Positions 26,535-34,934 of a DNA stretch of 64,000 nt are shown piece after piece. Made by a program: the position numbers and the translations under genes. The DNA comes from an uncultured Fibrobacter sp. GTDB taxonomy: Bacteria > Fibrobacterota > Fibrobacteria > Fibrobacterales > Fibrobacteraceae. The stretch spans positions 1 through 64,000 of the forward strand of contig CAMKMX010000008.1 of assembly GCA_946414025.1 (NCBI GenBank), in the 5' to 3' direction. The stretch's first letter is position 1; each line of letters opens with the position of its first letter. A model generated the notes under the pieces. It did not search any database and had not been told where the DNA came from. It was given only the letters and a program-made list of their open reading frames with translations.

Positions 26535-29261
26535 TTAGTGAATATCTTCATCTCTAACACAACGGACAGAGAGCCCAATATTATTTTTCCCATAAGCATC
26601 GTATCTAAATTCATTATTAAATCTCAAACTGGCAAAATATGCACCACAATAAGCATAATTTCCTTCATCACAATTTTCATCATGATATTCTGTAGAACTC
26701 CAGAACATCGCATATTCATAATTAAGATTATCTGTATGACCGGCAGGAAGAGCAGAGAAGCCAAAAACATCAGATCCGTTGCTTTCTCCAAACCATCCAG
26801 TAGATGATCTTAACGCCGAGCAAGTTTTTGTCGTTTTTCCAACAACATCAACAACTCCATCAAACAAAACATTCCATTCATTTCTTGTTGGTAAATGCCA
26901 GCCAATTGGGCAAATTCCTTGCACTCTTTCCGGCAAATTACAGGAACCTCCGTAAGCACATGTCTCGCTTTGATTTGACCAATAGGCATAATCAATCGCA
27001 GCATTCCAAGTATATAGACGGCCATATTTTGCACAACTATCTACGTCACTGTTATGGCACCAATTTTCATTTACCATACTAGGGTAATTTTGTTCATCTG
27101 CATAGTTCAGATTTTCTGCCATCCACATTTGGGTTTTTACGCCAATAGTCTTATAAACATGTCCATCACGTTCATCCGTCATTGTGCCCTGATTTAATCT
27201 TTCCGTTGTAAACAGCCACCCATCTGTTTCACACTTGTAATACGAGTATTGTCCACTCAAAATTCTATACTCGCCACGCGTATAACTTGTGCAACCCAGA
27301 TTCGCACGAAGATCATTTTCCGTAGCAGCCCTAAATACACCATCATCACACACATACTTATTTGTCAAGATTACATTTCCATCAACAATCGAGCCATCTG
27401 TCAAACATTGTTTTTTGTATGTATCTTTTTCTATTGTGGTGGCGTTGCGCCAAGCATTATCATCTGCTTCATAAATATAGTAAGTAGTAGTGTTGATTTG
27501 CCCTGCACGAACTTCACCATCAAAGTCTCCGGAGCCCCATGTCGCCGTATCTTTTTCTATATCTGTTGCCGTGCGCCAAGTTTGCGAATCGCAAATATAC
27601 CAGACCTTGTCACCGCCTTTACCTACAGTATCCTGCCTTAACGCAGTACATCCACGCAACCCTAGCGAACAGTCCTTTGCGTCACCGTTTCGCCAAACAC
27701 TATTTTCGTAGACATAGCAATTATTCGCATTCACGGAGCCGGGTTTGCTGTCACCGTCCTTCCCGGCAGCCCAACGGTACGTATCGTATTCGATAGCGGA
27801 AGCTTCGACCCAGTTGTTAGACTTGCAGATGTAATAGGTCGAGCCGACCTTTCCGATTGAATCCGCAATCGCACTGACACACCCTCCAAGTTTTGCCTCA
27901 ACATTACTTGTCGCACGCCAAGCCGTCCTGTCGAACACATAGATCGTGTCTGTCACGTTGCCTTTCTTGATTGCTCCGTCTGTAGAATCCTTCCAGCCGA
28001 AAGTGTCTTTCTCGTATGTGGTCGCGTTGCGCCAATTCTTTGTATCGCAAATATACCACACCTTGTCGCTGCCTTTGCCTACGGTATCCTGTCTTAGCGT
28101 CGTACATCCTCGAAGGCCAAGCGAACAATCTGTGTCATTTCCGCTACGCCAACTACCATCTTCAAATATATAGCAGTTTGTCTTGACAACATCGCCGGGT
28201 TTTATGTCGGCATCATCACCATCTTCCCACTTATATGTATCCTTCTCTAAATCGGTTGCCATACGCCAGGCATTGTTATCGCAAATAAAATGAATTCCAT
28301 TATTTACACTTAACGCATTGCTGTTTGTTATCTCTTCACTCTGGCGTTCCTTGTTGCAGGTTCCGAGACCATAGTTCTGCCACCAGAAATTATCTACATA
28401 CTTTTCAAAGGCAGGAATATCTGAAGACAATTCCCATTTTACAATATTTCCACGTATATTCGCTATTTTCCCATTTAAACTGATCGAACTAGCCCAATCA
28501 GCAATCGCCGTCGCTGTTTTTTTATCATCCCACTTGCCATCCTTTTCTATATCAAACGCATAATCATTGAGCCTTTCAGTAAAATCAGCTTCACTCAAAT
28601 CACCTTGCATTAACACACTTATGGCAAGAAGTGCTGCAGCGCCATCATCTGTACCGAATATATTCAGGTCTTCTGAATTTTTAAAATCACCTTCAATCTC
28701 AAAAGAAGTCAAAACTTCCTTTTCAGCCCGTTTCTTGGCTTCAGAAACCACTACGGAATCATCTGCAGCAAGATACAGGGAGCGTTCATACTCTAAATGC
28801 GTTAGCAAATTCACGTTGACTTCATCACGATTACTGAGATCAGAGAGCGCAAAAAGTTCCACTGGGGCTTTGGAATTTACACCTGTATTTTCATTACGAT
28901 AAAATCCGCTCGCTTTCAATACCACATAGGGAGAAACCAAACTTTCAATGTTCACGGAGAATTCTCCTTGATCATTTATCTTTCCTTGATAACTACGTCC
29001 CGTCTGTGCCAGGGTTTCGCCATTGAGTGCCTGTATAGTAACACTGGATCCATTCACGAAAGGTCCCTTCTGGGAAACTCCGGACACGGTCTTGTTTTCG
29101 ATGGCGATAATGCCGGCGTCTTCTTCGGTGCCGCCCACCTTAGGGTCGTCGCCACAGGCGGCGAGAAGAACGACCACTGCAGCAAGGGGCAGGACCTTCC
29201 AAATTGACAGGAGATTCCCGGTCAAGCCGGGAATGACAACATGACTATCCGTGTATTTCAT
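26535..29261 (-). CDS. Large TIGR02145 lipoprotein with internal repeats
   Basis: The 908-aa product has the lipobox 'LLAAC', then a Ser/Thr-rich region and a carboxypeptidase-regulatory-like segment ('VSGVSQKGPFVNGSSVTIQ'), a helical region (about 150-290), a series of about 60-residue modules (about 300-690) and a C-terminal TIGR02145 domain ('VYKTIGVKTQMWMAENLNY', 'CPIGWHLPTRNEWNVLF', 'LSVRCVRDE'). The modules repeat 'WRxATxxEKDT' and 'CSLGLRGCT.LRQDTVGKG'; two are nearly identical. The start has AAAGGAGG and overlaps the TIGR02147 stop (ATGA). The signal n-region 'HVVIPGLTGNLLS' is encoded by a dispersed palindromic repeat. It is probably a surface lipoprotein, perhaps for fibre contact; the function is unproven. 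Confidence 0.88.
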   Translation of the reverse strand: MKYTDSHVVIPGLTGNLLSIWKVLPLAAVVVLLAACGDDPKVGGTEEDAGIIAIENKTVSGVSQKGPFVNGSSVTIQALNGETLAQTGRSYQGKINDQGEFSVNIESLVSPYVVLKASGFYRNENTGVNSKAPVELFALSDLSNRDEVNVNLLTHLEYERSLYLAADDSVVVSEAKKRAEKEVLTSFEIEGDFKNSEDLNIFGTDDGAAALLAISVLMQGDLSEADFTERLNDYAFDIEKDGKWDDKKTATAIADWASSISLNGKIANIRGNIVKWELSSDIPAFEKYVDNFWWQNYGLGTCNKERQSEEITNSNALSVNNGIHFICDNNAWRMATDLEKDTYKWEDGDDADIKPGDVVKTNCYIFEDGSWRSGNDTDCSLGLRGCTTLRQDTVGKGSDKVWYICDTKNWRNATTYEKDTFGWKDSTDGAIKKGNVTDTIYVFDRTAWRATSNVEAKLGGCVSAIADSIGKVGSTYYICKSNNWVEASAIEYDTYRWAAGKDGDSKPGSVNANNCYVYENSVWRNGDAKDCSLGLRGCTALRQDTVGKGGDKVWYICDSQTWRTATDIEKDTATWGSGDFDGEVRAGQINTTTYYIYEADDNAWRNATTIEKDTYKKQCLTDGSIVDGNVILTNKYVCDDGVFRAATENDLRANLGCTSYTRGEYRILSGQYSYYKCETDGWLFTTERLNQGTMTDERDGHVYKTIGVKTQMWMAENLNYADEQNYPSMVNENWCHNSDVDSCAKYGRLYTWNAAIDYAYWSNQSETCAYGGSCNLPERVQGICPIGWHLPTRNEWNVLFDGVVDVVGKTTKTCSALRSSTGWFGESNGSDVFGFSALPAGHTDNLNYEYAMFWSSTEYHDENCDEGNYAYCGAYFASLRFNNEFRYDAYGKNNIGLSVRCVRDEDIH
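29213..29237. repeat. Dispersed palindrome inside lipoprotein signal sequence
   Basis: GATTCCCGG-TCAAG-CCGGGAATGAC is an imperfect palindrome of the same type as those at 29310, 30320 and 37130. Here it is translated as part of the n-region of the lipoprotein signal peptide, in frame. Confidence 0.85.
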
Positions 29262-30178
29262 TTTTCCTCCTTTGGGGAGAAGGGTGTTTTTTTGCTTAAA
29301 CTGCTCAAAGATCCCCGCCTGCGCGGGGATGACGAAGAAGGTCGCGGGGATGACATTCTCTCATCTAACCTTTCCGCCATAGGGAACAGTTGCATGTTCA
29401 GACGGTACACTTTTTCGACTACGGAATCGCTTTGTACCAACGCTACAATCCGGCGGCGACATTCTGCAAGTTCCTTGACAACCTCAGCGTAGCACCTTTC
29501 GGACATCCCGAGGGTAAGGCCTGTCATATCCCTTTCCGCCTTCGGGTAGTCCAGGGCGGCAAGGGCAAGTTCACCCATCTGGCGCTGGAGTTCTGTGGCG
29601 GCCAGAGACTTCGCCGTAGAATTATCCATCTTCACAGACTTGGAACATTGCCTGTAATTGCCGTTCTTGTCTCTCGTCAATAAACCGCTTTTCACCAGGA
29701 ACTTGAGGGCGTCGGAAACTTCGGCGGCAGAGAGTTCCGGCCTGCAGGCCTTGGCCATGTCCATGGGGCGGGCGTTGGGCATGGCGGGTGCCAGTTCCCG
29801 CAGCAACACGTTCTTGTAGGAGTCAAAAAACTTGAAGGACTCCGCCCCCACCACCTCCACCTTGTTCTCTTCGGCGATGGCCACCATTTTCGCGAAGTTC
29901 TCGTGACGGGCGGATTCGGTCTTTGCGTGGGCGTAGGCGACCATGGCGCCAAAGTAATCCACCTCGTAGCCCACCAAGTTCATGGCGGCGGCCACGCGGG
30001 CAACGGCAGATTCACTCAGGTTGAACTTGCCCTCGGCCACCTGTTTCAGGTACACGGGAGAACCGAATCCGGCAAGTGTCGCAAATTCACGCCAGGTAAA
30101 GGCCGAGGTACGCTTCTTGTAGGCGTAATAGTCAGCGATGTAGGCGCGATAGTCCTGGTATTCGGTAATGGGCCGCAT
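29258..30178 (-). CDS. TIGR02147-family putative regulator
   Basis: The 306-aa protein opens 'ITEYQDYRAYIADYYAYKK' and 'FTWREFATLAGFGSPVYLKQ', the typical start of the TIGR02147/DUF4423 proteins first described from Fibrobacter. Residues about 20-80 look like a helix-turn-helix ('SESAVARVAAAMNLVGYEVD'), and about 150-180 like a winged helix ('LSAAEVSDALKFLVKSGLLT'), suggesting DNA binding. The stop overlaps the lipoprotein start by four bases, so it is co-translated with a TIGR02145 protein and is a candidate regulator of it. The last 25 residues ('SSPRPSSSSPRRRGSLSS') are encoded by dispersed repeat sequence and are not part of the family core. Confidence 0.82.
   Translation of the reverse strand: MRPITEYQDYRAYIADYYAYKKRTSAFTWREFATLAGFGSPVYLKQVAEGKFNLSESAVARVAAAMNLVGYEVDYFGAMVAYAHAKTESARHENFAKMVAIAEENKVEVVGAESFKFFDSYKNVLLRELAPAMPNARPMDMAKACRPELSAAEVSDALKFLVKSGLLTRDKNGNYRQCSKSVKMDNSTAKSLAATELQRQMGELALAALDYPKAERDMTGLTLGMSERCYAEVVKELAECRRRIVALVQSDSVVEKVYRLNMQLFPMAERLDERMSSPRPSSSSPRRRGSLSSLSKKTPFSPKEEK
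29310..29333. repeat. Dispersed palindrome inside regulator 3' end
   Basis: GATCCCCGC-CT-GCGGGGATGAC, with a second half-copy (GCGGGGATGAC) just after it. The pair encodes the Ser/Pro/Arg-rich tail of the TIGR02147 protein. Confidence 0.85.
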
Positions 30179-30319
30179 ACCTGGGAATATATGTTATTTT
30201 TTAAAGAAATGCAATATTTAACAATACAAAAATGCCGTTTTTTTTATAATTTTCTTTTTTTTTGAATAAAAATTAAGAAAATAGACAATACAATTTAAAG
30301 AATTTCCAAATAAAAAGGT

Positions 30320-30344
30320 GATGCCGGGACAAGCCCGGCATGAC
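30320..30344. repeat. Dispersed palindrome, intergenic copy
   Basis: GATGCCGGG-ACAAG-CCCGGCATGAC. The arms differ from the other copies but keep their complementarity, as expected of a structure-selected repeat. Confidence 0.85.
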
Positions 30345-30356
30345 AGGTGGGTGTGG

Positions 30357-30503
30357 GGTGTTACAGAAACCCTTGCAGCTCGGTAAAACCATTTCGTGCG
30401 AGCACGATTGTTTTTACGCTCGCCTTACGGGGTTTTACAGAAACCCCCGCGGCTCAACCACGCCAACTCGCACAAGTGCGATTGGCACGGCATTCGCCTT
30501 ACG
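30357..30503. repeat. Two tandem ~74-bp units with variable internal hairpin
   Basis: Each unit begins with a GGGTGTTACAGAAACCC or GGGGTTTTACAGAAACCC block and ends CGCCTTAC. The middle differs, yet each copy has its own hairpin: CGTGC-GA-GCACG in the first and TCGCAC-AA-GTGCGA in the second. A third GGGGTTTTA start follows and runs into the GC-rich repeat. Confidence 0.75.
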
Positions 30504-30634
30504 GGGTTTTAGGGGCGGAGCCCCTAGGAGAGGGGGTAGGCAAAGACTTGCCCTAGATTCTTCGACTCCACTTCGTTTCGCTCAGAATGACACGGAGCAA
30601 GGCTTTGCCGAGGGGGAGGCTTCCCCCTACGCCC
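30504..30634. repeat. GC-rich dispersed repeat copy 2, interrupted by another repeat
   Basis: In reverse orientation this matches the copy near 20.6 kb (CCCTACCCCCTCTCCTAGGGG and GGGGGAAGCCTCCCCCTCGG blocks). Between the two halves sits a different element containing 'GATTCTTCGACTCC' and 'TTTCGCTCAGAATGAC'. The right end supplies the stop codon of the thioesterase gene. Confidence 0.7.
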
Positions 30635-31061
30635 CTTCTACGTACAACTTCTTCATCTCGTCGGAAATGGCCATAGGGCGGCCGCGGTTCAGGTCCACCA
30701 GCACCCACTGGGTCTCGGATTCGAAAATCACCTTGCCGTCGGACACCCGCTCGAACTTGCACTTTCGAATGGTGGCCACCTTGCCGTAAGCCGCCACCCA
30801 GGTGGTGCCCCTGATTTCGTCGCCCAGGAACGCCTGGTTCTTGTATTCGATGTGCTGCACGTGGATCATCCAGCCGGCGCCAAGGCTTTTCATGAGGGCG
30901 GTGCCGCCCACCGATTCGGAGTGGGCGATGGCGATGTCCTGGATCCACTGCACGGACCACACGTTGTTGAAATGGTGGTTGTCGTCAATCATTTCCGGCG
31001 TCACCTTGAACACCTGGGTAAACTGCATGGGGTTCACCGTCTCTTCCATCGCAATAGCCAT
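30627..31061 (-). CDS. Acyl-CoA thioesterase, 4HBT hot-dog family
   Basis: The 144-aa protein from the ATG preceded by CGGAGG has the 4HBT hot-dog fold. The active-site helix region 'DDNHHFNNVWSVQWIQDIAI' carries the Asp and the HxNN pattern of YbgC/FadM-type thioesterases, followed by 'HIEYKNQAFLGDEI' and 'RCKF'-like strands. It should hydrolyse acyl-CoA or acyl-ACP thioesters in the cytoplasm; chain length cannot be read. The ORF-track start is 15 codons too early. The stop codon TAG lies inside a dispersed GC-rich repeat, so the last residues ('VEGA') may be repeat-derived. Confidence 0.8.
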   Translation of the reverse strand: MAIAMEETVNPMQFTQVFKVTPEMIDDNHHFNNVWSVQWIQDIAIAHSESVGGTALMKSLGAGWMIHVQHIEYKNQAFLGDEIRGTTWVAAYGKVATIRKCKFERVSDGKVIFESETQWVLVDLNRGRPMAISDEMKKLYVEGA

Positions 31062-31094
31062 AACGCCTCCGTTTTTTGGCAGTAAAGATAAAAA

Positions 31095-31122
31095 GGTTCG
31101 GGGCACGGGGTTTCGGGTTCGA
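31095..31122. repeat. Heptamer array D: four 7-bp units, GGTTCGG family
   Basis: The units are GGTTCGG, GGCACGG, GGTTTCG and GGTTCGA in strict 7-bp phase, between the start of the thioesterase gene and glgB. Confidence 0.75.
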
Positions 31123-31241
31123 AGCTAAAAAGAACCCTCACCGGATTACTCGTTTAGTTCGGAATGACGCCACTCGGCCGACACATTTATACCTGTTTTT
31201 TCCCGTTAATGTTATATTTACAATGAATAAAAGGAGTTTTT

Positions 31242-33458
31242 ATGGATTGGAACGATTTTACCACGCTGACCCGCGACCAGATGCTGCCCATTTGGGATTT
31301 TTACTGCAGTGACCCCTTCTCGGTGCTGGGCATCCACCCGCTGGAAACCGACAAGGGCATCAAGACGGTCATCCGCACCTACCAGCCCCAGGCGTCTTTT
31401 GTCCGGGGCGAGTCCTGCGACGGCGAGGTGGAATTCGACTTCGTCAAGCTGGGCGACACCGGTTTTTACGAAGCCATCCTTGACATGGAATTCGAGCCCT
31501 TCTTCTACAACCTGATTATCAAGCAGGCCGACGGCAACGAATACACCCTCACCGACCCCTACGCCTTCCAGCCCGTGCTCTCCGAATTCGACCGGCACCT
31601 GATTTCGACCGGCACACACTACGAACTCTACCGCAAGCTGGGCGCAAACCTGGTGGAACACCAAGGTTTCAAGGGCGTGCAGTTCGCCGTCTGGGCCCCC
31701 AACGCCCGCGCCGTCTCCGTGGTAGGCAGTTTCAACAGCTGGGACGGACGCCGCCACCAGATGCGCATGCTGGGCAGCTCCGGCATCTGGGAAATCTTCA
31801 TCCCGAACATCGGCGAAAACGAACTCTACCGCTTCGAAATCCACGGCGCCGACGGCAACCTCCACGTGAAGGTGGACCCGCTGGCAAAACTTTCCGAAGT
31901 GCGCCCGGCCACAGCCTCCATCACCACCCACCTGGACGGCTACGAATGGGGCGACGAACTCTACATGAAGACCCACTGGGCCACCAAGGTCTTCGGAAGC
32001 CCCATGAACATCTACGAGGTGCATGCCGGCTCCTGGAGGCGCGACCCGGCGAACCCCGACCGCTTCCTCAACTGGGACGAACTTTCCGAACGCCTCATCC
32101 CCTACCTCAAAGAGATGGGCTACACCCACGTGGAATTCTTGCCGCTGGCGGAACACCCGCTGGACGAATCCTGGGGCTACCAGGTGACGGGCTACTACTC
32201 TCCCACCAGCCGCTACGGCACGCCCGACCAGTTCCGCCACTTTGTGGACCTGTGCCACCAGAACGAAATCGGCGTGATTCTCGACTGGGTTCCGGCACAT
32301 TTCCCGAAAGACGCTCACGCCCTTGGCCGCTTTGACGGCACCGCCTGCTACGAGCACGCCGACCCCCGCCAAGGCGAACACCCCCACTGGGGCACCTACA
32401 TCTTCAACCTGGGCCGCAACGAGGTCAAGAACTTCCTCATTGCAAACGCCATGTACTGGCTCAAGGAATTCCACTGCGACGGCCTCCGCGTAGATGCAGT
32501 GGCCTCCATGCTCTACCTGGACTACGGCAAGGGCCCCGGCGAATGGGTGCCCAACAAGGACGGCGGCAACATCAACTACGACACCATCGAGTTCCTGAAG
32601 CACCTGAACAGCATCATGGGCCGCTTGACTCCCCACGCCATCCTCATCGCCGAAGAATCCACCAGCTTCCCCAGCATCACCCGCCCGCCAGAGCAGGGCG
32701 GTCTCGGCTTCCACTACAAGTGGAACATGGGCTGGATGAACGACTTCCTGAGTTACATCCAGCACGAGCCCATCCACCGCAAGTACCACCACAACCAACT
32801 CACCTTCAGCATGGTTTACGCCTACAGCGAAAACTTCATCCAGGTGTTCAGCCACGACGAGGTGGTCCACGGCAAGGGCTCCATGCTTGGCAAGATGCCC
32901 GGCGACAACTGGCAGAAGTTCGCGAACCTCCGCCTCACCTACGCCTTCCAGTACGCCCACCCGGGCAAGGTGCTGAACTTCATGGGCAACGAGTTCGGGC
33001 AGTTCCGGGAATGGAACGAGAAGCAGTCCCTGGACTGGCACCTGATTACCTGGGACAGCCACGGAAAGCTGCTGCAGATGGTGAAGGTCCTGAACCACCT
33101 GTACAAGGAAAACTCGCCCTTCTGGGAAATCGACCACTACCACACCGGATTCGAATGGATCTGGTGCGACGACGCCGACAACTCCATCGTTTCCTTTGTC
33201 CGCAAGGACGACCACGGCAACCAGATTCTCTGCGTGTTCAACTTCACGCCGGTGGTCCGCAACGACTACCGCCTGGGCGCCCCCACCCGCGGAGCCTGGA
33301 AAGAGATCTTCAACACCGACGCCGACATGTTCGGCGGCTCCAACGTAGGGAACCTGGGCGAAGTCTGGACCCAGGACATCCCGTGGCAGAACAGGCAGTG
33401 GAGCCTCAACATCAAGCTCCCGCCCCTGGCCGCGGTGTTCTTTAGGCTGGAAAGGTAA
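31242..33458 (+). CDS. glgB: 1,4-alpha-glucan branching enzyme GlgB
   Basis: GlgB makes the alpha-1,6 branches of glycogen. The 738-aa length and domain order are standard: an N-terminal CBM48-type domain ('GVQFAVWAPNARAVSVVGSF'), a GH13 barrel with nucleophile region 'DGLRVDAVASMLYLDYG', acid/base region 'ILIAEESTSFPSI' and 'FSHDEVVHGKGSM', and a C-terminal beta domain. AAGGAG precedes the ATG, with TTATATTT further upstream. It is followed by a heptamer array starting in its stop codon and is convergent with a sugar nucleotidyltransferase gene. Glycogen storage is well known in Fibrobacter. Confidence 0.96.
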   Translation: MDWNDFTTLTRDQMLPIWDFYCSDPFSVLGIHPLETDKGIKTVIRTYQPQASFVRGESCDGEVEFDFVKLGDTGFYEAILDMEFEPFFYNLIIKQADGNEYTLTDPYAFQPVLSEFDRHLISTGTHYELYRKLGANLVEHQGFKGVQFAVWAPNARAVSVVGSFNSWDGRRHQMRMLGSSGIWEIFIPNIGENELYRFEIHGADGNLHVKVDPLAKLSEVRPATASITTHLDGYEWGDELYMKTHWATKVFGSPMNIYEVHAGSWRRDPANPDRFLNWDELSERLIPYLKEMGYTHVEFLPLAEHPLDESWGYQVTGYYSPTSRYGTPDQFRHFVDLCHQNEIGVILDWVPAHFPKDAHALGRFDGTACYEHADPRQGEHPHWGTYIFNLGRNEVKNFLIANAMYWLKEFHCDGLRVDAVASMLYLDYGKGPGEWVPNKDGGNINYDTIEFLKHLNSIMGRLTPHAILIAEESTSFPSITRPPEQGGLGFHYKWNMGWMNDFLSYIQHEPIHRKYHHNQLTFSMVYAYSENFIQVFSHDEVVHGKGSMLGKMPGDNWQKFANLRLTYAFQYAHPGKVLNFMGNEFGQFREWNEKQSLDWHLITWDSHGKLLQMVKVLNHLYKENSPFWEIDHYHTGFEWIWCDDADNSIVSFVRKDDHGNQILCVFNFTPVVRNDYRLGAPTRGAWKEIFNTDADMFGGSNVGNLGEVWTQDIPWQNRQWSLNIKLPPLAAVFFRLER

Positions 33459-33528
33459 TTCGGAATTCGGAGTTCGAAATTGTTTTTTAGAATACAACTC
33501 TGAAATCCGAATTCAAAAATCTGAAATA
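33457..33528. repeat. Heptamer array E: two inverted sets of 7-bp units, AATTCGG family
   Basis: The left set AATTCGG, AATTCGG, AGTTCGA, AATTGTT begins in the glgB stop codon. After about ten bases the right set ACAACTC, TGAAATC, CGAATTC, AAAAATC, TGAAATA gives the same family on the other strand, so the pair could fold into a long hairpin. Confidence 0.8.
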
Positions 33529-33549
33529 AAAAGGGGAAAGCCTTCCCCT
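33529..33549 (-). terminator. Terminator for the sugar nucleotidyltransferase gene
   Basis: On the minus strand GGGGAAGG-CTTTCCCC is followed by five Ts. The hairpin belongs to the GGGGAAGCC palindrome family also used near 20.6, 30.6, 37.2 and 41.7 kb. Confidence 0.7.
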
Positions 33550-33601
33550 GGTTCGCACTTCGTTGCTCTCCACCCCTTCGTTCGTCGGGGGCAGCCCATC
33601 T

Positions 33602-34525
33602 TTACCGATGTAGAATCGTATCCTGGATGGAACCGTACTTCACCTGAACGCAATCCCACAGGATGGCGTTCTTGATGGAGCAGTTCTTCAGCACGCAGCC
33701 ATCGCCTACGGCCACGTTGGGCCCGATCTTGCAGTTCTCGATGACCACGTCTTTTCCGATATGGCAAGGACCTTCGATTGTGGTTCCCGGGAAAGAGGCA
33801 TCCTTGGAGTTGTCATTCCGGTTCAAAACGTCGGCGTTAGTAGCGAGCAAGGTTTCAATCAGGCCGCAGTCCAGCCACTTCTTGACCGGAGCCGTATGGA
33901 ACTTGCAGCCCTTCTGGAGCATCATCTCCAGAGCGTCGGTCAGCTGGAACTCGTCCTTGGTACGGACGTTGTTGTCCATCAGGTACTTCAGGGATTCCTT
34001 CAGGACCTTCACGTCCTTGATAAAGTAAATGCCCACAATGGCCTCGTCGGAGACGAACTCCCGAGGCTTTTCCACCAGTTTCTGGATAGAACCGGTTCCG
34101 TCGGTCACGGCCACGCCAAAGCGGGAGGGGTCCTTCACCTTGAAGGTGTACAGCACGTTTTCCTGTTCGTTCTTCAAGATGGACAGGTCCGCCTCGAACA
34201 GCGTATCGCCCAAGATGATCAGCATGGGCTCGTCGTCGTTCACGAAAGGCAGCGCCAGGGAGATAGCCTCGCCCAGGCCCTGGGGGTTCTCCTGACGGAC
34301 GGTGCGGGTCTTGCCCCAGCATTCCCGGTCCTTGAGGAAGGCATCCATCTGGTCGGCCTTGTAGCCCGTAATAAAAATTGTCTCGGAGGGCTCCAGCGGG
34401 AGGGAGTCCTCTACAATCCAGTCTATAATCGTCTTGCCCGCGACGGGCAGCAAACACTTGGGGCGGTCTTCGGTATACGGACGGAGCCTCACTCCGCTAC
34501 CGGCAACCGGCAGTACAATCTTCAT
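33602..34525 (-). CDS. Sugar-phosphate nucleotidyltransferase (RmlA/GlmU-like)
   Basis: The ATG giving 'MKIVLPVAGSGVRLRPYT' is the natural start; the 22 extra codons in the ORF track lack a ribosome-binding site. The GxGxRLxP nucleotide-binding signature and 'RPKCLLPVAGKTIIDWIV' identify an NTP-transferase. Further marks are 'ILGDTLFEADLS' (metal-binding Asp region) and 'VEKPREFVSDEAIVGIYF'. The C-terminal 60 residues read as a left-handed beta helix ('GPCHIGKDVVIENCKIGPNV'), as in long RmlA-type and GlmU-type enzymes. It should make an activated nucleotide sugar for glycogen, capsule or cell-wall glycan; the exact NTP and sugar are not readable. Confidence 0.85.
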   Translation of the reverse strand: MKIVLPVAGSGVRLRPYTEDRPKCLLPVAGKTIIDWIVEDSLPLEPSETIFITGYKADQMDAFLKDRECWGKTRTVRQENPQGLGEAISLALPFVNDDEPMLIILGDTLFEADLSILKNEQENVLYTFKVKDPSRFGVAVTDGTGSIQKLVEKPREFVSDEAIVGIYFIKDVKVLKESLKYLMDNNVRTKDEFQLTDALEMMLQKGCKFHTAPVKKWLDCGLIETLLATNADVLNRNDNSKDASFPGTTIEGPCHIGKDVVIENCKIGPNVAVGDGCVLKNCSIKNAILWDCVQVKYGSIQDTILHR

Positions 34526-34707
34526 AAAAAATCCTTGACACAAAACTTTGCCGCGGTCAGCGGCAAAGGTGCATATAAGAAAAATATACATAAAAAAGGA
34601 GAAATAGACCTCACCCCAAAGCCATTTCGCAAGGAAATGCGATTAAGCGCACATCAATTCACCTGGAAGGTCGATTTTGTGGAATAAGTCCGCCTCAAAT
34701 ACAAAAA

Positions 34708-34738
34708 AAATGCCGAAATTTCGCGAATTTCGGCATTT
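34708..34738 (-). terminator. Intrinsic terminator of tRNA-Lys
   Basis: Perfect 13-bp arms AAATGCCGAAATT/AATTTCGGCATTT with a five-base loop. On the minus strand they are followed by a run of Ts, starting two bases after the tRNA 3' end. Confidence 0.9.
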
Positions 34739-34740
34739 CG

Positions 34741-34813
<73 letters not shown>

Positions 34814-34893
34814 ATTGTCGCTTGGACGGGGTCAATTATAGAAAAGGGCGGTGCCGCTGTCAAGGGCTGAAAAAGCATTTTTTCAAAAAAAAT

Positions 34894-34921
34894 TCTTTCG
34901 TCTTTCGTCTTTCGTCTTTCG
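34894..34921. repeat. Heptamer array C: four perfect 7-bp units, TCTTTCG
   Basis: Four identical TCTTTCG units in tandem plus a degenerate fifth, immediately upstream of the Xer recombinase start. Confidence 0.95.
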
Positions 34922-34928
34922 TCTAATT

Positions 34929-34934
34929 TATATT
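34929..34934 (+). promoter_or_regulatory. TATATT box abutting the xer start codon
   Basis: TATATT ends at the base before the first ATG. If it is a -10 element, transcription would begin about six bases later, on the second ATG (34941), giving a nearly or fully leaderless mRNA. No Shine-Dalgarno sequence is visible. Confidence 0.4.

Noticed and set aside
31218-33497. Long minus-strand ORF (759 aa) opposite glgB, and similar long antisense ORFs opposite recB, tex, gyrA and fusA
   Set aside because: They are shadows of GC-rich coding sequence on the other strand, with no ribosome-binding site and no family features; the plus-strand or minus-strand partners are clear housekeeping genes.
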